DNA of 64,000 nt from Zeus faber (lineage: Eukaryota > Chordata > Actinopteri > Zeiformes > Zeidae). A program made the position numbers and the translations under genes. This document shows positions 1 through 13,600 of this stretch, one piece after another (the stretch's first letter is position 1; every line of letters starts with the position of its first letter). The stretch is from contig CAUIJY010000075.1 in NCBI GenBank assembly GCA_960531495.1, forward strand, positions 186,001 to 250,000, read 5' to 3'. The notes below the pieces were generated by a model that searched no databases, was not told the origin of the DNA, and saw only the letters and a list, made by a program, of their open reading frames with translations.

Positions 1-3000
1 TTCTTTAAATCTTTCTTTCAATCTTTCTTTCAAACTTTCAATCTTTATTTCAATCTTTCAATCTTTCAATCTTTCTTTCAATCTTTCAATCTTTCTTTCA
101 TTCTTTCTTTCAATATTTCAATCTTTCAATCTTTCTTTCAATCTTTCAATCTTTCTTTAATTCTTTCTTTCAATCTTTCAATCTTTCTTTCTTTTTTCAA
201 TCTTTCTTTCATTCTTTCTATAAATCTTTCTTTCTTTCAATCTTTCTTTCAATCTTTCTTTCTTTTTTCAATCTTTCTTTCATTCTTTCTATAAATCTTT
301 CTTTCTTTCAATCTTTCTTTCAATCTTTCAATCTTTCAATTTTTCTTTCATTCTTTCTTTCAATCTTTATTACTTTCAATCTTTCTTTCAATCTTTCTTT
401 CATTCTTTCTTTCATTCTTTCTTTCAATCTTTCAATCTTTCTTTGAATATTTCTTTCAATCTTTCTTACTTTCAATCTTTCTTTCTTTAAATCTTTCTTT
501 CAATCTTTCTTTCAAACTTTCAATCTTCATTTCAATATTTCAAACTTTCTTTCTTTAAATCTTTCTTTCAATCTTTCTTTCAATCTTTCTTTCAATCTTT
601 CAATCTTTCTTTCATTCTTTCTTTCAATATTTCAATCTTTCAATCTTTCTTTCATTCTTTCTTTCAATCTTTCAATCTTTCTTTCTTTCAATTTTTCTAT
701 ATTTCAATATTTCTTCCAATCTTTCAATCTTTCTTTCATTCTTTATTTCAATCTTTGTTTTTTCAAACTTTTTTGCAATCTTTCTTTCAATTGTTTTATC
801 TTACAATCTTTCTTTCATTCTTTCTTTCAGTCTTTCAATCTTTCAATCTTTCTTTCAATTTTTCTTTCAATCTTTCAGTCTTTCTTTCATTCTTTCTTTC
901 AATCTTTCAATCTTTCTTTCATTCTTTCTTTCAATCTTTCAATATTTCTTTCAATCTTTCTTTCCGTCAATCTTCTTTCCATCTTTCTTTCCATCTTTCT
1001 TTCATTCTTTCCTTCAGTCTTTCAATCTTTCTTTCAATTTTTCTTTCAATCTTTCTTTCATTCTTTCCTTCAATGTTTCAATCTTTCTTTCAATCTTTCT
1101 TTCAATCTTTCATTCATTCTTTCTTTCAATCTTTCAATCTTTCTTTCAATATTTCTTTCAATCTTTCTTTCTTTAAATCTTTCTCTCAATCTTTCTTTCA
1201 AACTTTCATTATTTATTTCAATATTTCAATCGTTCAATCTTTCTTTCATTCTTTCTTTCAATCTTTCTTTCAATCTTTCAATCTTTCTTTCAATATTTCT
1301 TTCAATCTTTCTTTCTTTAAATCTTTCTTTCAATCTTTCTTTCAAACTTTCAATCTTTATTTCAATCTTTCAATCTTTCATTCTTTCTTTCAATATTTCA
1401 ATTTTTCAATCTTTTTTTCATTCTTTCTTTTAATCTTTCAATCTTTCTTTCATTGTTTCTTTCAATCTTTCTGTCTTTCAATATTTCATTCAATCTTTCT
1501 TTCATTCCTTCTTTCAATCTTTCTTTCAAATTTTCTTTCAATCTTTCTTTTTTCAATATTTCTTTCAATCTTTCTTTTTTCAATATTTCTTTCAATCTTT
1601 CTTTCATTCTTTCTTTCAGTCTTTCAAAATTTGTTTCAAACTTTCAATCTTTCTTTCAATCTTTCTTTCAATCTTTCAGTCGTTCAATCTTTCTTTCAAT
1701 CTTTCAATCTTCAATCTTTCAATCTATCTTTCAGTCTTTCTTTCAATCCTTCTTTCAATCTTTCTTTCTTTCAATCTTTCTTTCAATCTTTCTTTCATTC
1801 TTTCCTTCAGTCTTTCAATCTTTCTTTCAATCTTTCTTTCAATATTTCAATCTTTCAATCTTTCTGTCATTCTTTCTGTCAATCTTTCAATCTTTCTTTC
1901 ATTCTTTCCTTCAGTCTTTCAATCTTTCTTTCAATCTTTCTTTCAATATTTCAATCTTTCAATCTTTCTGTCATTCTTTCTGTCAATCTTTCAATCTTTC
2001 TTTCATTCTTTCTTTCAATCTTTCTTACTTTCAATTTTTCTATCTTTCAATATTTCTTCCAATCGTTCAATCTTTCTTTTATTATTTCTTTCAATCTTTC
2101 TTTCATTCTTTCTTTCAATCTTTCTTTTTTCAATATTTCTTTCAATCTGTCAATTTTTCTTTCATTCTTTCATTCTTTCTTTCAATTGTTCTTTCATTCT
2201 TTCTTTCAATCTTTCTTTAAATATTTCAATCTTTCAATCTTTCTTTCAATCATTCAGTCTTTCTTTCATTCTTTCTTTCAATATTTCAATCTTTCAATCT
2301 TTCTTTCATTCTTTCTTTCAATCTTTCAATCTTTCTTTCAATCTTTCAATCTTTCAATTTTTCTATCTTTCAATATTTCTTCCAATCGTTCAATCTTTCT
2401 TTCATTATTTCTTTCAATCTTTCTTTTGTTATATCTTTCAATCTTTCTTTCTTTCAATCTTTCTTTCCATCTTTCTTTCAATCTTTCTTTCATTCTTTCT
2501 TTCAATCTTTCTTTCATTATTTCTTTCAGTCTTTCAATCTTTCTTTCAAACTTTCAATCTTTCTTTCAATCTTTCAGTCGTTCAATCTTTCTTTCAATCT
2601 TTAAATCTTCAATCTTTCAATCTATCTTTCAGTCTTTCAATCTTTCTTTCAAACTTTCAATATTTCTTTCAATCTTTCAGTCGTTCAATCTTTCTTTCAA
2701 TCTTTCTTTCAATCTTTCAATCATTCATTCTTTCAATCTTTCTTTCTTTCAATCTTTCTTTCATTCTTTCCTTCAGTCTTTCAATCTTTCTTTCATTCTT
2801 TCTTTCAATCTTTCTTTCAATATGTCTTTCAATCTTTCTTACTTTCAATCTTTCTTTTTTTAAATCTTTCTTTCAATCTTTCTTTCAAACTTTCATTCTT
2901 TATTTCAATCTTTCAATCTTTCATTCTTTATTTCAATCTTTCAATCTTTCTTTCATTCTTTCTTTCAATCTTTCTTTCAATCTTTCAATCTTTCTTTCAA

Positions 3001-4412
3001 TATTTCTTTCAATCTTTCTTTCTTTAAATCTTTCTTTCAATCTTTCTTTCAAACTTTCAATCTTTATTTCAATCTTTCTTTCAATATTTCAATCTTTCTT
3101 TCATTCTTTCTTTCAATCTTTCAATCTTTCTTTAATTCTGTCTTTCAATCTTTCTTACTTTCAATTTTTCTATCTTTCAATATTTCTTCCAATCTTTCAA
3201 TCTTTCTTTTGTTATTCTTTCAATCTTTCTTTCTTTCAATCTTTCTATCAATCTATCTTTCAATCTTTCTTTCATTCTTTCTTTCAATCTTTCTTTTTTC
3301 AAACTTTCTTGCAAACTTTCTTTCAATTGTTTAATCTTTCATTCTTTCTTTCAGTCTTTCAATCTTTTTTTCATTCTTTCTTTCAATATTTCAATCTTTC
3401 AATCTTTCTTTCATTCTTTCTTTCAATCTTTCAATCTTTCTTTCATTCTTTCCTTCAGTCTTTCAATCTTTCTTTCAATCTTTCTTTTTTTAAATCTTTC
3501 TTTCATTCTTTCTTTCAATCCTTAAATCTTTCTTTCAATCTATCTTTCTTTTTTCATTCTTTATTTCATTCTTTCTATAAATCTTTCTTTCTTTCAATCT
3601 TTCTTTCAGTCTTTCAATCTTTCTTTAAATCTATCTTTCATTCTTTCTTTCAATCTTTCAATCTTTCTTTCATTCTTTCATTCAATTTTTCTATCTTTCA
3701 ATATGTATTCCAATCGTTCAATCTTTCTTTCATTATTTCTTTCAATCTTTCTTTCTTTCAATCTTTCTTTCCATCTTTCTTTCAATCTTTCTTTCATTCT
3801 TTCTTTCAATGTTTCTTTTTTCAATATTTCTTTCAATCAGTCAATTTTTCTTTCATTCTTTCTTTCAATCGTTCTTTCATTCTTTCTTTCAATCTTTCAA
3901 TCTTTCTTTAAATATTTCAATCATTCAATCTTTCTTTCAATCTTTCTTTCAATCGTTCAATCTTTCTTTCATTCTTTCTTTAAATATTTCAATATTTCTT
4001 TCAATCTTTTTTACTTTCAATCTTTCTTTCTTTAAATCTTTCTCTCAATCTTTCTTTCAAACTTTCATTCTTTATTTCAATATTTCAATCGTTCAATCTT
4101 TCTTTCATTCTTTCTTTCAATCTTTCTTCCAATCTTTCAATCTTTCTTTTGTTATTCTTTCAATCTTTCTTTCTTTCAATCTTTCTTTCCATCTATCTTT
4201 CAATCTTTCTTTCATTCTTTCAATCTTTATTTCAATCTTTCTTTCAATCTTTCAATCTTTCTTTCAATCTTTCTTTCTTTCCATCTTTCTTTCATTCTTT
4301 CCTTCAGTCTTTCAATCTTTCTTTCAATCTTTCTTTTTTCAATCTTTCTTTCAATTTTTCTTCCGTTCTTTCTTTCAATCTTTCAATCTTTCTTTCAATC
4401 TTTCTTTCTTTT
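1..4412. repeat. Higher-order repeat copy, ~4.41-kb period
   Basis: Landmarks in this block reappear 4,408-4,412 bp downstream. A distinctive stretch with a TTTTTTGCAATC word at about 755-790 recurs at 5167-5200, and the feature at 1453 recurs at 5861. Both offsets are multiples of four, so copy-length differences here are whole words. The copies differ by inserted or missing words and scattered substitutions. Confidence 0.75.
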
Positions 4413-5299
4413 TTCAATCTTTCTTTCATTCTTTCTATAAATCTTTCTTTCTTTCAATCTTTCTTTCAAACTTTCAATCTTTATTTCAATCTTTCAATCT
4501 TTCAATCTTTCTTTCATTCTTTCTTTCAATATTTCAATCTTTCTTTCAATCTTTCAATCTTTCTTTAATTCTTTCTTTCAATCTTTCAATCTTTCTTTCA
4601 ATCTTTCTTTCTTTTTTCAATCTTTCTTTCATTCTTTCTATAAATCTTTCTTTCTTTCAATCTTTCTTTCAATCTTTCTTTCTTTTTTCAATCTTTCTTT
4701 CATTCTTTCTATAAATCTTTCTTTCTTTCAATCTTTCTTTCAATCTTTCAATCTTTCAATTTTTCTTTCATTCTTTCTTTCAATCTTTATTACTTTCAAT
4801 CTTTCTTTCAATCTTTCTTTCATTCTTTCTTTCATTCTTTCTTTCAATCTTTCAATCTTTCTTTGAATATTTCTTTCAATCTTTCTTACTTTCAATCTTT
4901 CTTTCTTTAAATCTTTCTTTCAATCTTTCTTTCAAACTTTCAATCTTCATTTCAATATTTCAAACTTTCTTTCTTTAAATCTTTCTTTCAATCTTTCTTT
5001 CAATCTTTCTTTCAATCTTTCTTTCATTCTTTCTTTCAATATTTCAATCTTTCAATCTTTCTTTCATTCTTTCTTTCAATCTTTCAATCTTTCTTTCTTT
5101 CAATTTTTCTATATTTCAATATTTCTTCCAATCTTTCAATCTTTCTTTCATTCTTTATTTCAATCTTTGTTTTTTCAAACTTTTTTGCAATCTTTCTTTC
5201 AATTGTTTTATCTTACAATCTTTCTTTCATTCTTTCTTTCAGTCTTTCAATCTTTCAATCTTTCTTTCAATTTTTCTTTCAATCTTTCAGTCTTTCTTT

Positions 5300-8200
5300 C
5301 ATTCTTTCTTTCAATCTTTCAATCTTTCTTTCATTCTTTCTTTCAATCTTTCAATATTTCTTTCAATCTTTCTTTCCGTCAATCTTCTTTCCATCTTTCT
5401 TTCCATCTTTCTTTCATTCTTTCCTTCAGTCTTTCAATCTTTCTTTCAATTTTTCTTTCAATCTTTCTTTCATTCTTTCCTTCAATGTTTCAATCTTTCT
5501 TTCAATCTTTCATTCATTCTTTCTTTCAATCTTTCAATCTTTCTTTCAATATTTCTTTCAATCTTTTTTACTTTCAATCTTTCTTTCTTTAAATCTTTCT
5601 CTCAATCTTTCTTTCAAACTTTCATTATTTATTTCAATATTTCAATCGTTCAATCTTTCTTTCATTCTTTCTTTCAATCTTTCTTTCAATCTTTCTTTCA
5701 ATATTTCTTTCAATCTTTCTTTCTTTAAATCTTTCTTTCAATCTTTCTTTCAAACTTTCAATCTTTATTTCAATCTTTCAATCTTTCATTCTTTCTTTCA
5801 ATATTTCAATTTTTCAATCTTTTTTTCATTCTTTCTTTTAATCTTTCAATCTTTCTTTCATTGTTTCTTTCAATCTTTCTGTCTTTCAATATTTCATTCA
5901 ATCTTTCTTTCATTCCTTCTTTCAATCTTTCTTTCAAATTTTCTTTCAATCTTTCTTTTTTCAATATTTCTTTCAATCTTTCTTTTTTCAATATTTCTTT
6001 CAATCTTTCTTTCATTCTTTCTTTCAGTCTTTCAAAATTTGTTTCAAACTTTCAATCTTTCTTTCAATCTTTCAGTCGTTCAATCTTTCTTTCAATCTTT
6101 CAGTCGTTCAATCTTTCTTTGAATCTTTCAATCTTCAATCTTTCAATCTATCTTTCAGTCTTTCTTTCAATCATTCAATCTTTCAATCCTTCTTTCAATC
6201 TTTCTTTCTTTCAATCTTTCTTTCAATCTTTCTTTCATTCTTTCCTTCAGTCTTTCAATCTTTCTTTCAATCTTTCTTTCAATATTTCAATCTTTCAATC
6301 TTTCTGTCATTCTTTCTGTCAATCTTTCAATCTTTCTTTCATTCTTTCCTTCAGTCTTTCAATCTTTCTTTCAATCTTTCTTTCAATATTTCAATCTTTC
6401 AATCTTTCTGTCATTCTTTCTGTCAATCTTTCAATCTTTCTTTCATTCTTTCTTTCAATCTTTCTTACTTTCAATTTTTCTATCTTTCAATATTTCTTCC
6501 AATCGTTCAATCTTTCTTTTATTATTTCTTTCAATCTTTCTTTCATTCAATCTTTCTTTCATTCTTTCTTTCAATCTTTCTTTTTTCAATATTTCTTTCA
6601 ATCTGTCAATTTTTCTTTCATTCTTTCAATCTTTCTTTCAATTGTTCTTTCATTCTTTCTTTCATTCTTTCTTTCAATATTTCAATCTTTCAATCTTTCT
6701 TTCATTCTTTCTTTCAATCTTTCAATCTTTCTTTCAATCTTTCAATCTTTCAATTTTTCTATCTTTCAATATTTCTTCCAATCGTTCAATCTTTCTTTCA
6801 TTATTTCTTTCAATCTTTCTTTTGTTATATCTTTCAATCTTTCTTTCTTTCCAACTTTCTTTCAATCTTTCTTTCATTCTTTCTTTCAATCTTTCTTTCA
6901 TTATTTCTTTCAGTCTTTCAATCTTTCTTTCAAACTTTCAATCTTTCTTTCAATCTTTCAGTCGTTCAATCTTTCTTTCAATCTTTCTTTCAATCTTTAA
7001 ATCTTCAATCTTTCAATCTATCTTTCAGTCTTTCAATCTTTCTTTCAAACTTTCAATATTTCTTTCAATCTTTCAGTCGTTCAATCTTTCTTTCAATCTT
7101 TCTTTCAATCTTTCAATCATTCATTCTTTCAATCTTTCTTTCTTTCAATCTTTCTTTCATTCTTTCCTTCAGTCTTTCAATCTTTCTTTCATTCTTTCTT
7201 TCAATCTTTCTTTCAATCTTTCTTTCAATATGTCTTTCAATCTTTCTTACTTTCAATCTTTCTTTTTTTAAATCTTTCTTTCAATCTTTCTTTCAAACTT
7301 TCATTCTTTATTTCAATCTTTCAATCTTTCATTCTTTATTTCAATCTTTCAATCTTTCAATCTTTCTTTCATTCTTTCTTTCAATCTTTCAATCTTTCTT
7401 TCAATATTTCTTTCAATCTTTCTTTCTTTAAATCTTTCTTTCAATCTTTCTTTCAAACTTTCAATCTTTATTTCAATCTTTCTTTCAATATTTCAATCTT
7501 TCTTTCATTCTTTCTTTCAATCTTTCAATCTTTCTTTAATTCTTTCTTTCAATCTTTCTTACTTTCAATTTTTCTATCTTTCAATATTTCTTCCAATCTT
7601 TCAATCTTTCTTTTGTTATTCTTTCAATCTTTCTTTCTTTCAATCTTTCTATCCATCTATCTTTCAATCTTTCTTTCATTCTTTCTTTCAATCTTTCTTT
7701 TTTCAAACTTTCTTGCAAACTTTCTTTCAATTGTTTAATCTTTCAATCTTTCTTTCATTCTTTCTTTCAGTCTTTCAATCTTTTTTTCATTCTTTCTTTC
7801 AATATTTCAATCTTTCTTTCATTCTTTCTTTCAATCTTTCAATCTTTCTTTCATTCTTTCCTTCAGTCTTTCAATCTTTCTTTCAATCTTTATTTTTTTA
7901 AATCTTTCTTTCATTCTTTCTTTCAATCCTTAAATCTTTCTTTCAATCTATCTTTCTTTTTTCATTCTTTCTATAAATCTTTCAGTCTTTCAATCTTTCT
8001 TTAAATCTATCTTTCATTCTTTCTTTCAATCTTTCAATCTTTCTTTCATTCTTTCATTCAATTTTTCTATCTTTCAATATGTATTCCAATCGTTCAATCT
8101 TTCTTTCATTATTTCTTTCAATCTTTCTTTCTTTCAATCTTTCTTTCCATCTTTCTTTCAATCTTTCTTTCATTCTTTCTTTCAATGTTTCTTTTTTCAA

Positions 8201-10497
8201 TATTTCTTTCAATCAGTCAATTTTTCTTTCATTCTTTCTTTCAATCGTTCTTTCATTCTTTCTTTCAATCTTTCAATCTTTCAATCTTTCTTTCATTCTT
8301 TCTTTCAATCTTTCTTTCATTCTTTCTTTCAATCTTTCTTACTTTCAATTTTTCTATCTTTCAAAATTTCTTCCAATCGTTCAATCTTTCTTTCATTATT
8401 TCTTTCAATCTTTCTTTCTTTCAATCTTTCTTTCCATCTTTCTTTCAATCTTTCTTTCATTCTTTCTTTCAATCTTTCAATCTTTCAATCTTTCTTTCAT
8501 TCTTTCTTTCAATCTTTCAATCTTTCTTTCCATCTTTCTTTCCATCTTTCTTTCATTCTTTCCTTCAGTCTTTCAATCTTTCTTTCAATCTTTCTTTTTT
8601 TTAATCTTTTTTAAAATCTTTCTTTCATTCTTTCTTTCAATCTTTCAATCTTTCTTTCTTTTTTCAATCTTTATTTCATTCTTTCCATAAATCTTTCTTT
8701 CTTTCAATCTTTCTTTCAGTCTTTCAATCTTTCTTTAAATCTATCTTTCATTCTTTCTTTCAATCTTTCAATCTTTCTTTCATTCTTTCTTTCAATCTTT
8801 CTTACTTTCAATTTTTCTATCTTTCAATATTTCTTCCAATCGTTCAATCTTTCTTTCATTATTTCTTTAAATATTTCAATCATTCAATCTTTCTTTCAAT
8901 CGTTCAATCTTTCTTTCATTCTTTCTTTAAATATTTCAATATTTCTTTCAATCTTTTTTACTTTCAATCTTTCTTTCTTTAAATCTTTCTCTCAATCTTT
9001 CTTTCAAACTTTCATTCTTTATTTCAATATTTCAATCGTTCAATCTTTCTTTCATTCTTTCTTTCAATCTTTCTTTCAATCTTTCAATCTTTCTTTCAAT
9101 GTTTCTTTCAATCTTTCTTTCTTTCAATCTTTCTTTCAAACTTTCAATTTTTCTTTCAATCTTTCATTCTTTCTTTCAATCTTTCAATCTTTCAGTCTTT
9201 CAATCTTTCTTTCATTCTTTCTTTCAATCTTTCAATCTTTCTTTCAATATTTCTTTCAATCTTTCTTTCTTTCAATCTTTCTTTCCATCTTTCTTTAATT
9301 CTTTCCTTCAGTCCGTCAATCTTTATTTCAATCTTTCTTTCAATCTTTCTTTCATTCTTTCTTTCAATCTTTCAATCTTTCTTTAAATCTTTCTTTCAAT
9401 CTTTCTTTCAATCTTTCAATCTTTCAATTTTTCTTTCATTCTTTCTTTCAATCTTTATTACTTTCAATCTTTCTTTCAATCTTTCTTTCATTCTTTCTTT
9501 CAATCTTTCTTTCAATCTTTCTTTCATTCTTTCTTTCAATCTTTCAATCTTTCTTTGAATATTTCTTTCAATCTTTCTTACTTTCAATCTTGCTTCCTTT
9601 AAATCTTTCTTTCAATCTTTCTTTCAAACTTTCAATCTTTATTTCAATATTTTAATCTTTCTTTCTTTAAATCTTTCTTTCAATCTTTCTTTCAAACATT
9701 CAATCTTTATTTCAATCTTTCAATCTTTCTTTCAATATTTCAATCTTTCTTTCATTCTTTCATTCAATCTTTCAATCTTTCTTTAATTCTTTCTTTCAAT
9801 CTTTCTTTCTTTCAATTTTTCTATCTTTCAAAATTTCTTCCAATCTTTCAATCTTTCTTTTGTTATTCTTTCAATCTTTCTTTCCATCTATCTTTCAATC
9901 TTTCTTTCATTCTTTCAATCTTTATTTCAATCTTTCTTTCAATCTTTCTTTCTTTCCATCTTTCTTTCATACTTTCCTTCAGTCTTTCAATCTTTATTTC
10001 AATCTTTCTTTCAATCTTTCTTTTTTCAATCTTTCTTTCAATTTTTCTTCCGTTCTTTCTTTCAATCTTTCAATCTTTCTTTCTTTTTTCAATCTTTCTT
10101 TCATTCTTTCTATAAATCTTTCTTTCTTTCAATCTTTCTTTCAATCTTTCAATCTTTCAATCTTTCTTTAAATCTTTTTTTCATTCTTTCTTTCAGTCTT
10201 TCAATCTTTCTTTCAATCTTTCAATCTTTCAATTTTTCTTTCATTCTTTCTTTCAATCTTTCTTACTTTCAATCTTTCTTTCTTTAAATCTTTCTATCAA
10301 TCTTTCTTTCAAACTTTCAATCTTTATTTCAATATTTCAATCTTTCTTTCTTTAAATCTTTCTTTTAATCTTTCTTTCAAACATTCAATCTTTATTTCAA
10401 TCTTTCAATCTTTCAATCTTTCTTTCAATCTTTCTTTCAATATTTCAATCTTTCAATCTTTCTTTCATTCTTTCATTCAATCTTTCAATCTTTCTTT
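5300..10497. repeat. Higher-order repeat copy 1, ~5.37-kb period
   Basis: This block is repeated almost without change 5,373-5,381 bp downstream (10673-15878). Landmark pairs are 5861/11234, 6642/12015, 7713/13086, 8079/13452, 9099/14480 and 9860/15241. The conceptual translation of 1,140 bp from 5861 is the same in both copies, implying a recent duplication or an assembly duplication. Confidence 0.85.
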
Positions 10498-10672
10498 CAT
10501 TCTTTCTTTCAATCTTTCAATCTTTCTTTCAATCTATCTTTCTTTTTTCAATCTTTCTTTCATTCTTTCTATAAATCTTTCTTTCTTTCAATCTTTCTTT
10601 CAGTCTTTCAATCTTTCTTTAAATCAATCTTTCAATCTTTCTTTCAATCTTTCAATCTTTCAATTTTTCTTT

Positions 10673-13600
10673 CATTCTTTCTTTCAATCTTTCAATCTTT
10701 CTTTCATTCTTTCTTTCAATCTTTCAATATTTCTTTCAATCTTTCTTTCCGTCAATCTTCTTTCCATCTTTCTTTCCATCTTTCTTTCATTCTTTCCTTC
10801 AGTCTTTCAATCTTTCTTTCAATTTTTCTTTCAATCTTTCTTTCATTCTTTCCTTCAATGTTTCAATCTTTCTTTCAATCTTTCATTCATTCTTTCTTTC
10901 AATCTTTCAATCTTTCTTTCAATATTTCTTTCAATCTTTTTTACTTTCAATCTTTCTTTCTTTAAATCTTTCTCTCAATCTTTCTTTCAAACTTTCATTA
11001 TTTATTTCAATATTTCAATCGTTCAATCTTTCTTTCATTCTTTCTTTCAATCTTTCTTTCAATCTTTCTTTCAATATTTCTTTCAATCTTTCTTTCTTTA
11101 AATCTTTCTTTCAATCTTTCTTTCAAACTTTCAATCTTTATTTCAATCTTTCAATCTTTCATTCTTTCTTTCAATATTTCAATTTTTCAATCTTTTTTTC
11201 ATTCTTTCTTTTAATCTTTCAATCTTTCTTTCATTGTTTCTTTCAATCTTTCTGTCTTTCAATATTTCATTCAATCTTTCTTTCATTCCTTCTTTCAATC
11301 TTTCTTTCAAATTTTCTTTCAATCTTTCTTTTTTCAATATTTCTTTCAATCTTTCTTTTTTCAATATTTCTTTCAATCTTTCTTTCATTCTTTCTTTCAG
11401 TCTTTCAAAATTTGTTTCAAACTTTCAATCTTTCTTTCAATCTTTCAGTCGTTCAATCTTTCTTTCAATCTTTCAGTCGTTCAATCTTTCTTTGAATCTT
11501 TCAATCTTCAATCTTTCAATCTATCTTTCAGTCTTTCTTTCAATCATTCAATCTTTCAATCCTTCTTTCAATCTTTCTTTCTTTCAATCTTTCTTTCAAT
11601 CTTTCTTTCATTCTTTCCTTCAGTCTTTCAATCTTTCTTTCAATCTTTCTTTCAATATTTCAATCTTTCAATCTTTCTGTCATTCTTTCTGTCAATCTTT
11701 CAATCTTTCTTTCATTCTTTCCTTCAGTCTTTCAATCTTTCTTTCAATCTTTCTTTCAATATTTCAATCTTTCAATCTTTCTGTCATTCTTTCTGTCAAT
11801 CTTTCAATCTTTCTTTCATTCTTTCTTTCAATCTTTCTTACTTTCAATTTTTCTATCTTTCAATATTTCTTCCAATCGTTCAATCTTTCTTTTATTATTT
11901 CTTTCAATCTTTCTTTCATTCAATCTTTCTTTCATTCTTTCTTTCAATCTTTCTTTTTTCAATATTTCTTTCAATCTGTCAATTTTTCTTTCATTCTTTC
12001 AATCTTTCTTTCAATTGTTCTTTCATTCTTTCTTTCATTCTTTCTTTCAATATTTCAATCTTTCAATCTTTCTTTCATTCTTTCTTTCAATCTTTCAATC
12101 TTTCTTTCAATCTTTCAATCTTTCAATTTTTCTATCTTTCAATATTTCTTCCAATCGTTCAATCTTTCTTTCATTATTTCTTTCAATCTTTCTTTTGTTA
12201 TATCTTTCAATCTTTCTTTCTTTCCAACTTTCTTTCAATCTTTCTTTCATTCTTTCTTTCAATCTTTCTTTCATTATTTCTTTCAGTCTTTCAATCTTTC
12301 TTTCAAACTTTCAATCTTTCTTTCAATCTTTCAGTCGTTCAATCTTTCTTTCAATCTTTCTTTCAATCTTTAAATCTTCAATCTTTCAATCTATCTTTCA
12401 GTCTTTCAATCTTTCTTTCAAACTTTCAATATTTCTTTCAATCTTTCAGTCGTTCAATCTTTCTTTCAATCTTTCTTTCAATCTTTCAATCATTCATTCT
12501 TTCAATCTTTCTTTCTTTCAATCTTTCTTTCATTCTTTCCTTCAGTCTTTCAATCTTTCTTTCATTCTTTCTTTCAATCTTTCTTTCAATCTTTCTTTCA
12601 ATATGTCTTTCAATCTTTCTTACTTTCAATCTTTCTTTTTTTAAATCTTTCTTTCAATCTTTCTTTCAAACTTTCATTCTTTATTTCAATCTTTCAATCT
12701 TTCATTCTTTATTTCAATCTTTCAATCTTTCAATCTTTCTTTCATTCTTTCTTTCAATCTTTCAATCTTTCTTTCAATATTTCTTTCAATCTTTCTTTCT
12801 TTAAATCTTTCTTTCAATCTTTCTTTCAAACTTTCAATCTTTATTTCAATCTTTCTTTCAATATTTCAATCTTTCTTTCATTCTTTCTTTCAATCTTTCA
12901 ATCTTTCTTTAATTCTTTCTTTCAATCTTTCTTACTTTCAATTTTTCTATCTTTCAATATTTCTTCCAATCTTTCAATCTTTCTTTTGTTATTCTTTCAA
13001 TCTTTCTTTCTTTCAATCTTTCTATCCATCTATCTTTCAATCTTTCTTTCATTCTTTCTTTCAATCTTTCTTTTTTCAAACTTTCTTGCAAACTTTCTTT
13101 CAATTGTTTAATCTTTCAATCTTTCTTTCATTCTTTCTTTCAGTCTTTCAATCTTTTTTTCATTCTTTCTTTCAATATTTCAATCTTTCTTTCATTCTTT
13201 CTTTCAATCTTTCAATCTTTCTTTCATTCTTTCCTTCAGTCTTTCAATCTTTCTTTCAATCTTTATTTTTTTAAATCTTTCTTTCATTCTTTCTTTCAAT
13301 CCTTAAATCTTTCTTTCAATCTATCTTTCTTTTTTCATTCTTTCTATAAATCTTTCAGTCTTTCAATCTTTCTTTAAATCTATCTTTCATTCTTTCTTTC
13401 AATCTTTCAATCTTTCTTTCATTCTTTCATTCAATTTTTCTATCTTTCAATATGTATTCCAATCGTTCAATCTTTCTTTCATTATTTCTTTCAATCTTTC
13501 TTTCTTTCAATCTTTCTTTCCATCTTTCTTTCAATCTTTCTTTCATTCTTTCTTTCAATGTTTCTTTTTTCAATATTTCTTTCAATCAGTCAATTTTTCT

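Noticed and set aside
755-2863. 702-codon open frame rich in F, S, L, N, Q and I (and similar frames to 30 kb)
   Set aside because: A by-product of 4-base words that rarely form stops. Several frames are open at once, the composition is purely the repeat, and frames shift with word indels.
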